Notes: generated by a model from the letters alone, not told the origin. A stretch of DNA of 64,000 nt from Parabacteroides distasonis (GCA_021531385.1 JAFBIR010000001.1:62001-126000); one strand, 5' to 3'; counted from the stretch's first letter, positions 1 through 9,417 are shown. Made by a program: numbers and translations.

Positions 1-443
1 CCACGTTGCGCATAGCCCGTGAGTTTGAGAATGTCGTAGCAGTGAAGGAGGCCTCTGGCAATATCACGCAGATGGATGATATTATCAAGAACAAACCGGC
101 TCGTTTCAATGTAATATCTGGTGATGATGGCATAACCTTTCCTTTGGTGACGTTGGGAGCGATAGGTGTAATCTCTGTGATTGGTAACGCTTTCCCACGT
201 GAATTCAGTCGTATGGTTCGGTTGGCTTTGGCTGGCGATTACGATAGCGCACGTACCATCCATCATAGCTTTACGGAGTTGTTCAGCCTGCTCTTTGTGG
301 ATGGTAATCCTGCAGGAGCGAAGAGTATGTTGAGCATGATGGGCTTCATCGAGAATAAGTTACGTTTGCCGTTGGTCCCCACACGCATTGTCACTTACGA
401 GAAGATCCGTGAGGTGCTGCGTCAACTGAGCATCAAGTGTTGA
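1..443 (+). CDS. dapA: 4-hydroxy-tetrahydrodipicolinate synthase, C-terminal part (5' end outside window)
   Basis: The frame is open from the window edge, so the gene begins upstream. The visible part reads VAVKEASGN, where the Lys is the Schiff-base lysine of class I aldolases of the DapA family, followed by a stretch like ISGDDG for the barrel end. DapA condenses pyruvate with aspartate semialdehyde in the cytoplasmic lysine/diaminopimelate pathway. The C-terminal helical region (FTELFSLLFVDGNPAGAK) and the stop near KIREVLRQL are as expected for a full-length C-terminus. A bidirectional terminator follows. N-acetylneuraminate lyase is the alternative in the same family, but the VISVIGN and NPAGAK stretches favour DapA. 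Confidence 0.9.
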   Translation, partial: TLRIAREFENVVAVKEASGNITQMDDIIKNKPARFNVISGDDGITFPLVTLGAIGVISVIGNAFPREFSRMVRLALAGDYDSARTIHHSFTELFSLLFVDGNPAGAKSMLSMMGFIENKLRLPLVPTRIVTYEKIREVLRQLSIKC

Positions 444-494
444 GAAAAGACCTCACGGTTCATGGGAATAGACCCCATGGTTCAGAAAGAAATA

Positions 495-530
495 CCTCAC
501 GGTATATGTTGCTGTACCGTGGGGTTCTTT
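495..530. terminator. bidirectional hairpin terminator between convergent dapA and histidine kinase
   Basis: Inverted arms cctcacggta (495-504) and taccgtgggg (515-524) are followed by a T-rich run on the + strand (525-530). A T-rich tract also follows on the - strand beyond 495, so the element can serve both convergent genes. Confidence 0.75.
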
Positions 531-532
531 AT

Positions 533-2314
533 TTATAGCTTTTTCTTCAATGTAAAGAAGAAGGTGACTCCCCGACCAGGACTGCTCTTGGCAGAAATCT
601 GGCCCTTGTGGAATTGGACACTGTTTTTCACGATAGAGAGTCCTAACCCTGTGCCACCCATTTTGCGGCTTCGTCCCTTATCCACTCGGTAGAAACGTTC
701 GAAGATGCGGTTGATATGCTCTGGAGCGATACCCACACCATTGTCAGAGAAGCTGAAATAGTAATACTTCAGATCTTCCTTGTAGCAATTGATCGTAATC
801 TTGATCCCTTCACCTGCATAGGCAATCGCATTGTCGTAAAGATTGCGAAAAATAGAGTAGAGGAGAGAGTTGTTTCCGATGATCGTCGGGTCGCCTGGCA
901 AGATCAGCTCCGACGTGATGTGTCGAATCTCCATCTCTTGCGAACACTCTTTCTCAATCTCCGCCAACAGTTTTGGGATATTCACCTCGGTCAAGTCAAA
1001 CATCGCCGTGGCCTCGTCTAAACGATTCAAGACGGAAATATCCCGCAATAAACCGGTCAGTCGGGTGCTTTGTGAGTAGCACCGCTCCAGGAAGAAACGA
1101 CATCGCTCTGGATCGAGATCGGGGTTTGATAGGATAGTTTCCAAATAACCTTGTATGCTGCTTACGGGGGTTTTCAGCTCGTGCGAGACATTCTGCGTCA
1201 ACTGCCGCTTCATGCGGCTCTCTTCCTCTTGGCGACTGATGTCGTTGATGGAAAGCTCATAGGAACGATCCAAAAAAAGGATGCATTCGATCAAGAAGAT
1301 CTTACCGTTCTTGTCGATGGTCAACGCATTACGCAACACCTTTTTTTCCCGATTCGGGTCATGGCTGTTTTTGCTCAAGAAGGAACGGATAGGCTCCAAC
1401 TCAGGCACATCTATTGCCTCTTCCACATAATGTAATTGCGTATCGGAAATCACATTCATGAACTGAATAAAAAGGATATTGGAGAGAATCTCTCGACCGT
1501 CACCTCCGAACATGGCGAATCCCTCCTTGGAGTATTGAAAATGCTTAACCAACTTTTCCCGCTCCATAGTGAGCGCATATTTGGCCCGTTGCTGCTGGTG
1601 ATAGAGCGTAACGATATTCTTGGCGATATCGCCCAATTCATCATTTGGGAAGACATAATCCAAATCGGGCATCTGCTCTTTCTCAGCTGTCCGGGCAAAA
1701 TCCCTCAGTTTAGAGATGGTTTTGCCGATACTCGTGGTAAAGCGGGAGAGCACGAAGAAGAAAATCAGAGTCATCACCCCCATAAAATAGATAAAATCCA
1801 TGTTTATCTTGAGCGCACCTTTCACATACGGATCATATTGCAGGGCTGACCGGTAGATGTAACCACCAATGTTGGAGGCGGAGTAGAAATAACGTTTACC
1901 GGTGGAGGAAGAGGAGCGAATGGCAAATCCTTCGTTTTGCAAACGAGCTTTTCTCACTTCGCTTCGGTTGTTATGGTTATCTAACTCATCGGCTCCGCTG
2001 TTGTCGAAGAGCACACTTCCTGAGGGATCAATGATGGTCACACGTAGGTCGTTCTGTGGTATGTCTTGCATGAACGCATTGACCGCAAGAGCGATGTTCT
2101 CGCTCTTGTAGCACTTACGGAATAGCTGGTAATTATAACTGCTCAACACATTGTTCAGCTTCTCTTCCACAAATTCCTTTTCCCGTTGGTATTGAAACAG
2201 CAGGAAGCAGGAGATAAACGCCATAAACATGGCGAAGATGGTCCAAAACAATCGCTGGCTGAAATGGATACGACTACGACTCTCGTCATCTATGCTTATC
2301 CTATTCATATCCAT
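533..2314 (-). CDS. PhoR-like membrane sensor histidine kinase
   Basis: Membrane histidine kinase of 593 aa. TM1 lies near residues 22-41 and TM2 near 173-190, bracketing a periplasmic sensor region of about 130 residues. A HAMP/linker region, a PAS-like segment (about 255-350) and a HisKA domain follow, with H378 in NVSHELKTPVSSI. The HATPase has an N box (NLYDNAIAYA, 491-500), G1 (DNGVGIA, 524-530) and G2 (GGTGLGL, 553-559). It autophosphorylates H378 and should phosphorylate the OmpR-type regulator encoded 15 bp upstream in the same operon. The layout is like PhoR of phosphate two-component systems, but no pst or pho genes are nearby, so the signal is unknown. Confidence 0.9.
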   Translation of the reverse strand: MDMNRISIDDESRSRIHFSQRLFWTIFAMFMAFISCFLLFQYQREKEFVEEKLNNVLSSYNYQLFRKCYKSENIALAVNAFMQDIPQNDLRVTIIDPSGSVLFDNSGADELDNHNNRSEVRKARLQNEGFAIRSSSSTGKRYFYSASNIGGYIYRSALQYDPYVKGALKINMDFIYFMGVMTLIFFFVLSRFTTSIGKTISKLRDFARTAEKEQMPDLDYVFPNDELGDIAKNIVTLYHQQQRAKYALTMEREKLVKHFQYSKEGFAMFGGDGREILSNILFIQFMNVISDTQLHYVEEAIDVPELEPIRSFLSKNSHDPNREKKVLRNALTIDKNGKIFLIECILFLDRSYELSINDISRQEEESRMKRQLTQNVSHELKTPVSSIQGYLETILSNPDLDPERCRFFLERCYSQSTRLTGLLRDISVLNRLDEATAMFDLTEVNIPKLLAEIEKECSQEMEIRHITSELILPGDPTIIGNNSLLYSIFRNLYDNAIAYAGEGIKITINCYKEDLKYYYFSFSDNGVGIAPEHINRIFERFYRVDKGRSRKMGGTGLGLSIVKNSVQFHKGQISAKSSPGRGVTFFFTLKKKL

Positions 2315-2329
2315 TTATTTATCTGATAA

Positions 2330-3025
2330 TTAGCATTCAAAACAATAGCCAAAGCCTAACCGGGTAACAATGTTCTTACCATAACGTCCGATCTTCTTGC
2401 GCAGGCGGGTGATGTTGACATCTATGGTGCGATCCAACACATAAACCTCTTCTTTCCAGACACGGGCAAGGATCTCTTCCCGTGAAAAGACATTCCCTCG
2501 GTTCTCTAATAAGAGGCGCAAGATCTCGAACTCCTTCTTCGTGAGCGGGACTTCTTCTCCGTCAACAGTTGCCTTGATGCGTCGTGTATCCAATGTGAGC
2601 GTCTCATAAGACAGTTGCTCATCGGATTGCGACTTAGCTGCCGTTTGTGTCCGTCGCAAGACAGCCTTAATGCGAGCGATTACTTGTCGGATAGAGAAGG
2701 GCTTAGAGATATAGTCATCCGCTCCCAAATTGAAACCGGTCAGCAAATCATTTTCCGTATCTTTCGCTGTCAGGAAAATAATGGGGATCGAAGCGGTTTG
2801 CGGATCTTGTTGCAACATGTGTGCCATCTTAAACCCGGAGATTTCACCCATCATCACATCGAGCAAAAGCAGGTCATACACCGCCAGATCCATTTGAAGC
2901 GCATCCTCGGCACTGAACGCAGTATCAACGGTATAGCCTTCGATTTCCAAGTTGAAACGCAGGATCTCACACAGATCTTCCTCATCGTCAACCACCAATA
3001 TACGTGTTGTCTTTACTGTTTCCAT
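2330..3025 (-). CDS. OmpR/PhoB-family response regulator
   Basis: 231 aa with an N-terminal receiver domain (acidic D13/D14, phospho-acceptor D56 in LLLLDVMMG, K108 in ISKPF) and a C-terminal winged helix (about 135-231, ending VTRLGFGYCFE). It is first in a two-gene operon with the kinase 15 bp downstream, so it is the likely partner. A candidate promoter with one mismatch to TAnnTTTG (GATCTTTG on the - strand) lies near 3049-3056. The regulon cannot be read from the sequence. Confidence 0.92.
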   Translation of the reverse strand: METVKTTRILVVDDEEDLCEILRFNLEIEGYTVDTAFSAEDALQMDLAVYDLLLLDVMMGEISGFKMAHMLQQDPQTASIPIIFLTAKDTENDLLTGFNLGADDYISKPFSIRQVIARIKAVLRRTQTAAKSQSDEQLSYETLTLDTRRIKATVDGEEVPLTKKEFEILRLLLENRGNVFSREEILARVWKEEVYVLDRTIDVNITRLRKKIGRYGKNIVTRLGFGYCFEC

Positions 3026-3186
3026 ATCACTTGTTGTATGTTATGGGCGCAAAGATCGTGATTTTCTATTTCTACCCCATGAAATAGATGTTACAATTCT
3101 ATTAAGACAACGCTTTCTACTCCTGTCCAACCATACGAGAGAACGCTCATGGGACAAGTTAAAAGAAAAAAGAGACACAACAGAAT

Positions 3187-3214
3187 TTTGATTGAAAAAC
3201 AATAAATACATTTG
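3187..3214 (+). promoter_or_regulatory. Bacteroidetes-type promoter of the GH20 gene
   Basis: A -33 TTTG (3187-3190) and a -7 TACATTTG (3207-3214) are separated by 16 bp. The match to the Bacteroidetes sigma-ABfr consensus is good and lies about 48 bp upstream of the chosen ATG. Confidence 0.65.
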
Positions 3215-3261
3215 TAGAGGGTTAATAAATAGAACCATTGATTATACACCTAATATTATAT

Positions 3262-4992
3262 ATGATGAGAAAAAGAATTTTTTGCTGGGCGACAGCTCTG
3301 TGTGCCCTCTGCGTGACGGTAAGTTGTGCAGATCCCGATGTGGGCGAGCGGCAAGTGAATGTGATTCCAGCTCCCGTGGAGCTGGTGCGGGGTGAGGGGC
3401 TTTTCCCGATAGGTCCTCGTACGGAGATTGGCTATAACGACGAGGCATTGCAAGGTGCGGCTGCTCGGCTCTCGGAGGAGATCGAGCGGGTCAGCGGCAT
3501 GAAATTGGCCTACGCCTCTTGTAAGGAGTCAAACTGCATTATCTTCATGGAGCTGCAGAAACCGGAAGAGTTTGCCAACCTGCCCGCTACCTATGGTAAC
3601 AGTCCGAAGGGAGGCGACTCGATGGATGAGCGCTACTCACTCTCGATCGAGCGGGAGAATATCTACATCAAGGCTCCGGCGATAGAAGGCCTTTATCGGG
3701 GTATCGCCACACTGACGCAGATCGTGGCGCAGAATGCGACACCAGCGGAGAACGGTAAGCTCTATTTGCCGATCTTGGAGGTGAAGGATGCGCCTCGGTT
3801 CGCTTGGCGTGGTCTCTCGTTGGATGTCTCTCGCTGTTTCTTTACCGTTGAAGAGGTGAAGCAGGTGATCGACCTGTTGGCTCTCTATAAGATGAACGTG
3901 CTGCACATGCACCTCTCCGACAACCAGGGTTGGCGTATCGAGATCAAGGCCTATCCGAAATTGGCGGAGGTAGGTGGACAGATTCCCAACGAGGGCAAGC
4001 CGGGTGGATACTACACACAAGAGCAGTTTAAGGAGTTGGTACGCTATGCGGCGGAGCGTCAGGTGACGATCATCCCAGAGGTGGATCTACCGGGCCATAC
4101 GAAGGCCGTCTTCGAGGCCTATCCGGAGCTGACCAATGCGGTGAAGCTGAAACTGGATGCCAGTTTTGCAGGGCAGGCGTTGAATGCCCTCGACGTGGAT
4201 GATCCGAAGGCGATGGCCTTGACGGAGGCAGTAGTGAAGGAAATGGCGGCCTTGGCTCCCGGTGCTTACATGCATATTGGTGGAGACGAGGCGGTCGGCT
4301 TGCCTCACGACAAGTTCGTGCGCTACATCCATTCGATCCGTGAGATGGTGAAGGCCACCGGCAAGCGGATGGTGGGCTGGCAAGAGACGGCCCGTGCCAA
4401 TATTGGTGAGGGTGACCTTTTCCAGCATTGGATCTTTTTAAAGCGGAGCAATACCGATGCGATTAATTCCGGGGAGGCGATGAAAGACAAACCGGAGTCT
4501 TATCGCAAACTGATGAAGCTCTATGCCGATTTTATGAAGGAGGCCTCTAAGGATCCAGAGTTGGGTATTGGCAAGGGGGCAAAGGTGATTCTTTCACCAA
4601 GCCGCTATGCCTATTTAGACACACCCTATGCGGAGGCGAGTATCGATTCTACGCAAGCGGCAGAGCAGGCTCGACTGGGTATGATGGCCTATGAGAAGCA
4701 GACTGTCGCCGAGATGTACGACTGGGATCCGATGACCTTCAACCCGACGGTGGAGGAGCCGACGCAGAAAGTGGCGGGCATTGAGGCTGCCATCTGGTGC
4801 GAGACGGTGAATAACTTCCGTGACCTGCAATTCCTTTTGATGCCTCGCTTGGCGGGCATGGCAGAGAAGGGTTGGAGCCGAGCGGAGCAGACCAACTGGG
4901 AGGAGTATCGCCAACGTCTTGCAGGGCAGGTGCCACTTTGGGAAAAGGCGAACTGGAATTACTTTAAATCATCGTTAGTGTTTGATAAATGA
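3262..4992 (+). CDS. beta-N-acetylhexosaminidase lipoprotein, GH20
   Basis: The start is the ATGATG at 3262; an upstream in-frame TTG would add eight residues before the signal peptide. The protein has 576 aa, with a lipoprotein signal and lipobox cysteine at residue 22 (VTVSC). A GH20b-type N-domain (about 30-170) precedes a GH20 TIM barrel. The catalytic Asp-Glu pair is D342-E343 in MHIGGDEAVG; the substrate-binding stretch HLSDNQGWR is at 217-225. GH20 enzymes release terminal GlcNAc or GalNAc from glycans by substrate-assisted catalysis. It is probably anchored to the outer or periplasmic membrane, and works beside the GH30 and GH29 genes that follow, which suggests host or mucin-type glycan use. 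Confidence 0.93.
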   Translation: MMRKRIFCWATALCALCVTVSCADPDVGERQVNVIPAPVELVRGEGLFPIGPRTEIGYNDEALQGAAARLSEEIERVSGMKLAYASCKESNCIIFMELQKPEEFANLPATYGNSPKGGDSMDERYSLSIERENIYIKAPAIEGLYRGIATLTQIVAQNATPAENGKLYLPILEVKDAPRFAWRGLSLDVSRCFFTVEEVKQVIDLLALYKMNVLHMHLSDNQGWRIEIKAYPKLAEVGGQIPNEGKPGGYYTQEQFKELVRYAAERQVTIIPEVDLPGHTKAVFEAYPELTNAVKLKLDASFAGQALNALDVDDPKAMALTEAVVKEMAALAPGAYMHIGGDEAVGLPHDKFVRYIHSIREMVKATGKRMVGWQETARANIGEGDLFQHWIFLKRSNTDAINSGEAMKDKPESYRKLMKLYADFMKEASKDPELGIGKGAKVILSPSRYAYLDTPYAEASIDSTQAAEQARLGMMAYEKQTVAEMYDWDPMTFNPTVEEPTQKVAGIEAAIWCETVNNFRDLQFLLMPRLAGMAEKGWSRAEQTNWEEYRQRLAGQVPLWEKANWNYFKSSLVFDK

Positions 4993-5011
4993 GGAATTAA
5001 GCATTTCGCTC

Positions 5012-5060
5012 AATGAAAAATTAGTAAGTTCTCATTTCTAATTCCTCATTCCTAATTTAT
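5012..5060. repeat. dispersed AT-rich intergenic repeat (core CTAATTCCTCATTCCTAA)
   Basis: The 74-bp gap holds a copy of a short repeat whose core recurs, in either orientation, near 37763-37829, 46410-46440 and 62298-62330. Partial inverted arms are present. It lies between two co-directional glycosidase genes, so it may be an intercistronic hairpin. Confidence 0.6.
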
Positions 5061-5066
5061 AAAGTT

Positions 5067-7271
5067 ATGAAGCAGTTTTTATGGATTTTAGTGTCGCTCC
5101 TGCTGGCCCCTTGGCTGACGGCGCAGGAGCTGACCTATAAGCAGGTGAACAACCTGCCTTATTCAACATCAACCGACGCTTATGTCAAGGAGCGTTGCCA
5201 ACTGGATCTCTATTATCCGGAGGGAGCGACAGGTTTCCCGACAGTCGTTTGGTTTCACGGTGGAGGCTTGACCTCAGGCAATAAGTTTGTGCCGGAAGAG
5301 TTGAAGGAAAAAGGAATAGCCGTGGTAGCGGTCAATTATCGCCTGTTGCCGAAGGCCTCGCTGAGCGACTGCATCGACGATGCGGCGGCAGCGGTGGCTT
5401 GGACTTACCGGGAGATCGAGCTCTACGGGGGTGATCGCCACAAGATTTTCGTCTCCGGCCATTCCGCCGGTGGCTACCTGACCAATATGATTGGTTTGGA
5501 TAAGAAGTGGTTGGCTAAGTATCAGGTAGATGCAGATAGTCTTGCAGCCTTGGTGCCTTACAGCGGCCATGCTATCAGCCATTTCGCTTATCGAGAGGCC
5601 AAAGGCATGAAAGTGACACAACCCAGCATCGACGAGTTTGCACCGCTTTATTATGTGCGTCCGGATGCACCACCATTGGTGATCATCTCCGGCGATCGGG
5701 AGAAGGAGCTGTTAGGTCGTTATGAAGAGACCGCCTACCTCTGGCGTATGATGAAGGTGGTGGGTCATCCTGCGTGTGACCTCTATGAGTTGGATGGCTA
5801 CGATCATGGCTCGATGGCGAATCCGGCACATAAGATCTTGCTGGATTACGTGCGTAAGCTCTGCCCAGATAATTTCTACGAGATGAACCGCTCGCAGGCG
5901 GTGACCGCCTTTGTAACGACCACCGATCGTCGCCGTGACTTCGCCAAGGAGTATGTACCTTTCGGCCAGACGAATGCGGAGAAGCCGTTGACCATCACGC
6001 TTGACCCGACGAAGCGTTTCCAAACGATGGATGGTTTCGGAGCGGCTTTGACTGGCTCCACCTGCTATAACCTACTGCGTATGGCTCCCGAGGATCGGAA
6101 ACGTTTCTTGACGGAGACCTTCTCTGAGCGAGAGGGGATGGGATATAGCTACATCCGTATCTCGATCGGCTGCTCCGACTTCTCGCTAAGTGAATACACC
6201 TGTTGCGACGAGAAGGGTATTGAGCATTTCGCCCTGCAAAGCGAGGAGATCTATTATGTGATTCCCGTTTTGAAGGAGATGCTGGCCATCAATCCCAAGC
6301 TGAAGATCTTGGGTTCACCTTGGACCTGCCCTCGCTGGATGAAAGTGAACAACTTGCAGGATTTACAGCCCTTTGAATCGTGGACGAGCGGCCAGCTCAA
6401 CCCCGCCTATTACCAGGATTATGCCACCTACTTCGTGAAGTGGATTCAGGCGATGGAGGCGGAGGGGATTCCCATCGAGGCGATCACCCCACAGAATGAG
6501 CCGTTGAACCGAGGCAACTCCGCTTCGCTCTTTATGGGCTGGGAGGAGCAACAGGCCTTCGTGCGGGATGCATTGGGGCCTCAGCTGAAGGCTGCCGGAT
6601 TGCAAACCAAGATCTATGCTTTCGACCACAATTATAACTACGACAATATGTTGGAGCAGCAGGGTTATCCAATGAAACTCTATGAGGATCCCAATGCCGC
6701 CTCTTTCCTGACCGGTGCTGCCTACCATAATTATGGAGGTGATCGGGCAGAGTTGAAGACTGTGGGCGCACGCTTCCCGCAGAAAGAGTTGATCTTCACG
6801 GAGACCTCCATCGGCATGTGGAACGACGGGCGCAATCTCTCCAAGCGTTTGATGGAGGATATGGCAGAAGTGGCCTTGGGCACGGTGAACAACGGTTGCA
6901 AGGCGGTAATCGTTTGGAACCTGATGCTCGACAACGACCGTGGGCCTAATCGCAAAGGAGGCTGCCAGACCTGCTACGGAGCGGTGGATATTGAGCGATC
7001 AGACTATAAGACCATCACCCGCAACTCTCACTATTACATCATTGGTCATCTCTCGGCCGTGGTGAAACCGGGTGCTGTGCGTATCGCCACCTCCGAGTCG
7101 AAGCAGGCAGGGATAACCTATGCTGCTTTCGAAAATCCCGATAGAAGTCATGCGTTGGTCTTGCTCAACGACAGCGATCAAGAGCGGCAGATTGAGGTCA
7201 GCGACGGGCTGCAACCATTCACCTACAAGGTGCCGGCTCATGCGGTCGTCTCATTTAAATGGAAAAAATGA
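5067..7271 (+). CDS. secreted fusion of an alpha/beta-hydrolase esterase with a GH30 glycosidase
   Basis: 734 aa with an N-terminal signal peptide (cleavage after LTAQ, about residue 20). Residues 40-265 form an alpha/beta-hydrolase of the BD-FAE/HSL-like type, with an oxyanion motif HGGG at 64-67, nucleophile S133 in GHSAGG, and a likely acid/His at D246-H247. Residues 296-734 form a GH30 (clan A) barrel plus a beta-domain: acid/base E478 in TPQNEP and nucleophile E579 in IFTETS. GH30 enzymes cleave beta-glucosyl, beta-1,6-glucan or xylan-type linkages; which one applies here cannot be read. The fusion suggests joint de-esterification and hydrolysis of one acylated glycan. The start has a standard ATG directly before the signal peptide. 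Confidence 0.88.
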   Translation: MKQFLWILVSLLLAPWLTAQELTYKQVNNLPYSTSTDAYVKERCQLDLYYPEGATGFPTVVWFHGGGLTSGNKFVPEELKEKGIAVVAVNYRLLPKASLSDCIDDAAAAVAWTYREIELYGGDRHKIFVSGHSAGGYLTNMIGLDKKWLAKYQVDADSLAALVPYSGHAISHFAYREAKGMKVTQPSIDEFAPLYYVRPDAPPLVIISGDREKELLGRYEETAYLWRMMKVVGHPACDLYELDGYDHGSMANPAHKILLDYVRKLCPDNFYEMNRSQAVTAFVTTTDRRRDFAKEYVPFGQTNAEKPLTITLDPTKRFQTMDGFGAALTGSTCYNLLRMAPEDRKRFLTETFSEREGMGYSYIRISIGCSDFSLSEYTCCDEKGIEHFALQSEEIYYVIPVLKEMLAINPKLKILGSPWTCPRWMKVNNLQDLQPFESWTSGQLNPAYYQDYATYFVKWIQAMEAEGIPIEAITPQNEPLNRGNSASLFMGWEEQQAFVRDALGPQLKAAGLQTKIYAFDHNYNYDNMLEQQGYPMKLYEDPNAASFLTGAAYHNYGGDRAELKTVGARFPQKELIFTETSIGMWNDGRNLSKRLMEDMAEVALGTVNNGCKAVIVWNLMLDNDRGPNRKGGCQTCYGAVDIERSDYKTITRNSHYYIIGHLSAVVKPGAVRIATSESKQAGITYAAFENPDRSHALVLLNDSDQERQIEVSDGLQPFTYKVPAHAVVSFKWKK

Positions 7272-7384
7272 AAACATTTTGGAACAGACTTGTGTTATAT
7301 AGGTACATAGTGTTTTTCATGGTATTAGATTAAGTCAGATTACACCACTTCTCCTTGTTCGTGAGAATCGGGAGGGTACAAAAT

Positions 7385-7427
7385 AAATAATCCGCCAGCA
7401 GTGTATGCCAGCGGATTATTTGTTTTT
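7385..7427 (+). terminator. rho-independent terminator after the esterase-GH30 gene
   Basis: Arms aaataatccgc (7385-7395) and gcggattattt (7411-7421) are followed by a T-run on the + strand. Confidence 0.75.
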
Positions 7428-7458
7428 ATACGCCCTTGCGGATAGTCCAATTTTCATT

Positions 7459-7577
7459 GCTCATAATTTTCAAAAACGATGGGCAACGCTTGAAAAAACA
7501 ACGGGCAACGTTTTCAAAAAACACGGGCAATGTTTTTCAAAACCATCGGCAATGTTTTTTGAAACGCTGGGCAACGA
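7459..7577. repeat. 22-bp tandem repeat array between convergent genes
   Basis: The GGGCAAYG-like motif recurs at 7481, 7503, 7525, 7547 and 7569, exactly 22 bp apart, with a degenerate sixth unit at 7459. The rest of each unit is TTTTCAAAAAC-like. A single related unit occurs in reverse at 39340-39368, also between convergent genes. Together with the terminator at 7385 this accounts for the 313-bp gap 7272-7584. Confidence 0.8.
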
Positions 7578-7584
7578 AAAACAA

Positions 7585-8076
7585 TTATTTCTTCTTCAAA
7601 AGATACTCGTCGATTTGCTTCACGAAGTCCTCGCGAGGTAAAGCTCCCATTGACATCATCGGCTTGCCCTCTTTCGGGATAAAGAGGAAGGTAGGAATGC
7701 TCTGGATGCCAAAGGCTGCCGCCAACTCCTTCTCTTGATCCACATTGATTTTATAGACGATAATCTCTTTTTTGTAGAGAATAGCCAAGTCTCGAAGGAT
7801 GGGGGCTACCTGCTTGCAGGGACCGCACCAGTCAGCATAGAAATCAACGATGCAGGGTTTGCTGCCCTCATACACCCATTCGTTGGGGTGTTTCTCATAG
7901 TTGAACACCTTCTCCAAAAACTCAGCCTTATTCAAGACAATCACCTCACCCTTTGCGGGAGCTTCCTGCTTGGCTGGCCCGTTATCATTACTACCCTCTG
8001 TGGAAGCAGAGGCGTTGCAGCTGCTCAGGCAGAGGAAGAGGGCGATCATCATCCATACATTCTTCAATCTGTTCAT
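7585..8076 (-). CDS. thioredoxin-fold lipoprotein
   Basis: 163 aa, with a lipoprotein signal (LSSC, Cys20), a short Ser/Asn-rich linker, then a thioredoxin domain with the redox motif CGPC at 84-87 (ADWCGPCKQ) and the cis-Pro loop SIPTF. Membrane-anchored thioredoxins of this kind reduce or shuffle disulfides outside the cytoplasm. The gene follows the GH29 gene by 36 bp on the same strand and is probably co-transcribed. The C-terminus (DEYLLKKK) is complete. Confidence 0.9.
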   Translation of the reverse strand: MNRLKNVWMMIALFLCLSSCNASASTEGSNDNGPAKQEAPAKGEVIVLNKAEFLEKVFNYEKHPNEWVYEGSKPCIVDFYADWCGPCKQVAPILRDLAILYKKEIIVYKINVDQEKELAAAFGIQSIPTFLFIPKEGKPMMSMGALPREDFVKQIDEYLLKKK

Positions 8077-8112
8077 GTGTTATGCTAAATTATAGGTTAT
8101 CTTTTTCGTCAT

Positions 8113-9417
8113 TTAGAAATCAAGTCGTACAACATAGTCGATGTCTGTCGGTACCTCCGCCAACCGCAGTAGCACACCCTCCTTGTCTTGCTGGAAGCGC
8201 ACCTTCTCGCCATTCTTGAAGAGCGTTGCCTGTTTGATCTTCTTGTCGGTGATCGGCAGGAACAATCCCTTATCCTTCAAGTTGAGAATGTGGACGAAGA
8301 GCGTGTTGCCCTTCTGCGTGGTTACACCCCAGTCGCGCGGAGGAATCTGTCCACCTCGTGTGCCGTAGATGGTCTCGCCATAAATCTTCATCCAATCGCC
8401 CATCTCCTTCAAGCGTTCCAAGGAAAGCTTAGGAAGCGAACCATCTGGTTGCGGACCGATGTTCATCAAGAGGTTGGCATTCATGCCTGCAGCTTTCACA
8501 AGGTAATGGATCAGTCGCTCAGTAGTTTTGTAGTTCTGATCGGTAATCTTATAGCCCCACATACCGTTCATGGTCTCGCAGGTTTCCAAAGGCAACTCGC
8601 CAACTGTCTGTCCGGCGGAGTAGCCAGCCGTGTTCTGTCCGGGCAGGTCACGCTCGAAAAGCTGAAAGTCCTCGCCGGGATGCAACGCCTTGTGGTGATT
8701 GTTTCCGATCATGCAGGCCGGTTGCAGGCTGTGGATGTGGCTATAGATGTCGGGGAGGCCCCAATCGAAATCAGGGTTCACGTTCTGATCCCATTCTCCA
8801 TCGAACCAAATAGCGTCTATCTTGCCATAGTTGGTCAGCAGTTCGCCCAATTGATCCTTCATGAACTGGTGGTAGGTCTTGAAGTCGCCATGCTCCTCTC
8901 GGCCCGTGCCATGTCCGGAGTTACCTAAGGGATAGTAATCCTCTCGCCGCCAGTCGAGTAGGGAGTAGTAGAAATGCACATTGATGCCCTGCTTGTGGCA
9001 CTCATCCACCAACTCCTTCACGATGTCCCGCTTAAAGGGAGTAGCCTGCACGATGTTGAAGTCGGAATAGCGGCTGTTGAACATCGAGAAACCGTCATGA
9101 TGACGGGTCGTGAAGCAGATGTATTTCGCTCCGGCAGCCTTAAAAGCCGCTACCCACTCGGCAGCATTGAAGTTGGCGGGATAGAAGCCTCCGGCCAGTT
9201 TAGCATACTCCTCCCAGTTGAGGTTCCGGTTGTTCATCACCCATTCGCCATCAGCCATCATGCTGTAGATGCCATAATGGAGAAAGATACCGAACTTGTT
9301 ATCTTGAAATGTCTGACGTGCTTGTAAATTCTCAGGTGTCGGCTGATAGCCCTCTTGCGCCATGGCCGGGAGTGTCAGTCCGGCAGCCAGCAGTAAACTA
9401 ATGATTCCTTTTTTCAT
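8113..9417 (-). CDS. secreted alpha-L-fucosidase, GH29
   Basis: 434 aa with a cleavable signal peptide (LPAMAQ, about residue 20). GH29 landmarks are visible: HYGIYS near 47-52, TRHHDGFSMF with HHDG at 106-109, and nucleophile D206 in IWFDGEW. A C-terminal beta-sandwich is short. GH29 enzymes retain configuration and remove alpha-linked fucose from glycans. It is the first gene of a two-gene unit with the thioredoxin-like lipoprotein downstream. Presence near GH20 and GH30 genes fits breakdown of fucosylated host glycans, which is inference. A weak -7-like box (TAAGTTCG, - strand, near 9449-9456) lies upstream. Confidence 0.92.
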   Translation of the reverse strand: MKKGIISLLLAAGLTLPAMAQEGYQPTPENLQARQTFQDNKFGIFLHYGIYSMMADGEWVMNNRNLNWEEYAKLAGGFYPANFNAAEWVAAFKAAGAKYICFTTRHHDGFSMFNSRYSDFNIVQATPFKRDIVKELVDECHKQGINVHFYYSLLDWRREDYYPLGNSGHGTGREEHGDFKTYHQFMKDQLGELLTNYGKIDAIWFDGEWDQNVNPDFDWGLPDIYSHIHSLQPACMIGNNHHKALHPGEDFQLFERDLPGQNTAGYSAGQTVGELPLETCETMNGMWGYKITDQNYKTTERLIHYLVKAAGMNANLLMNIGPQPDGSLPKLSLERLKEMGDWMKIYGETIYGTRGGQIPPRDWGVTTQKGNTLFVHILNLKDKGLFLPITDKKIKQATLFKNGEKVRFQQDKEGVLLRLAEVPTDIDYVVRLDF

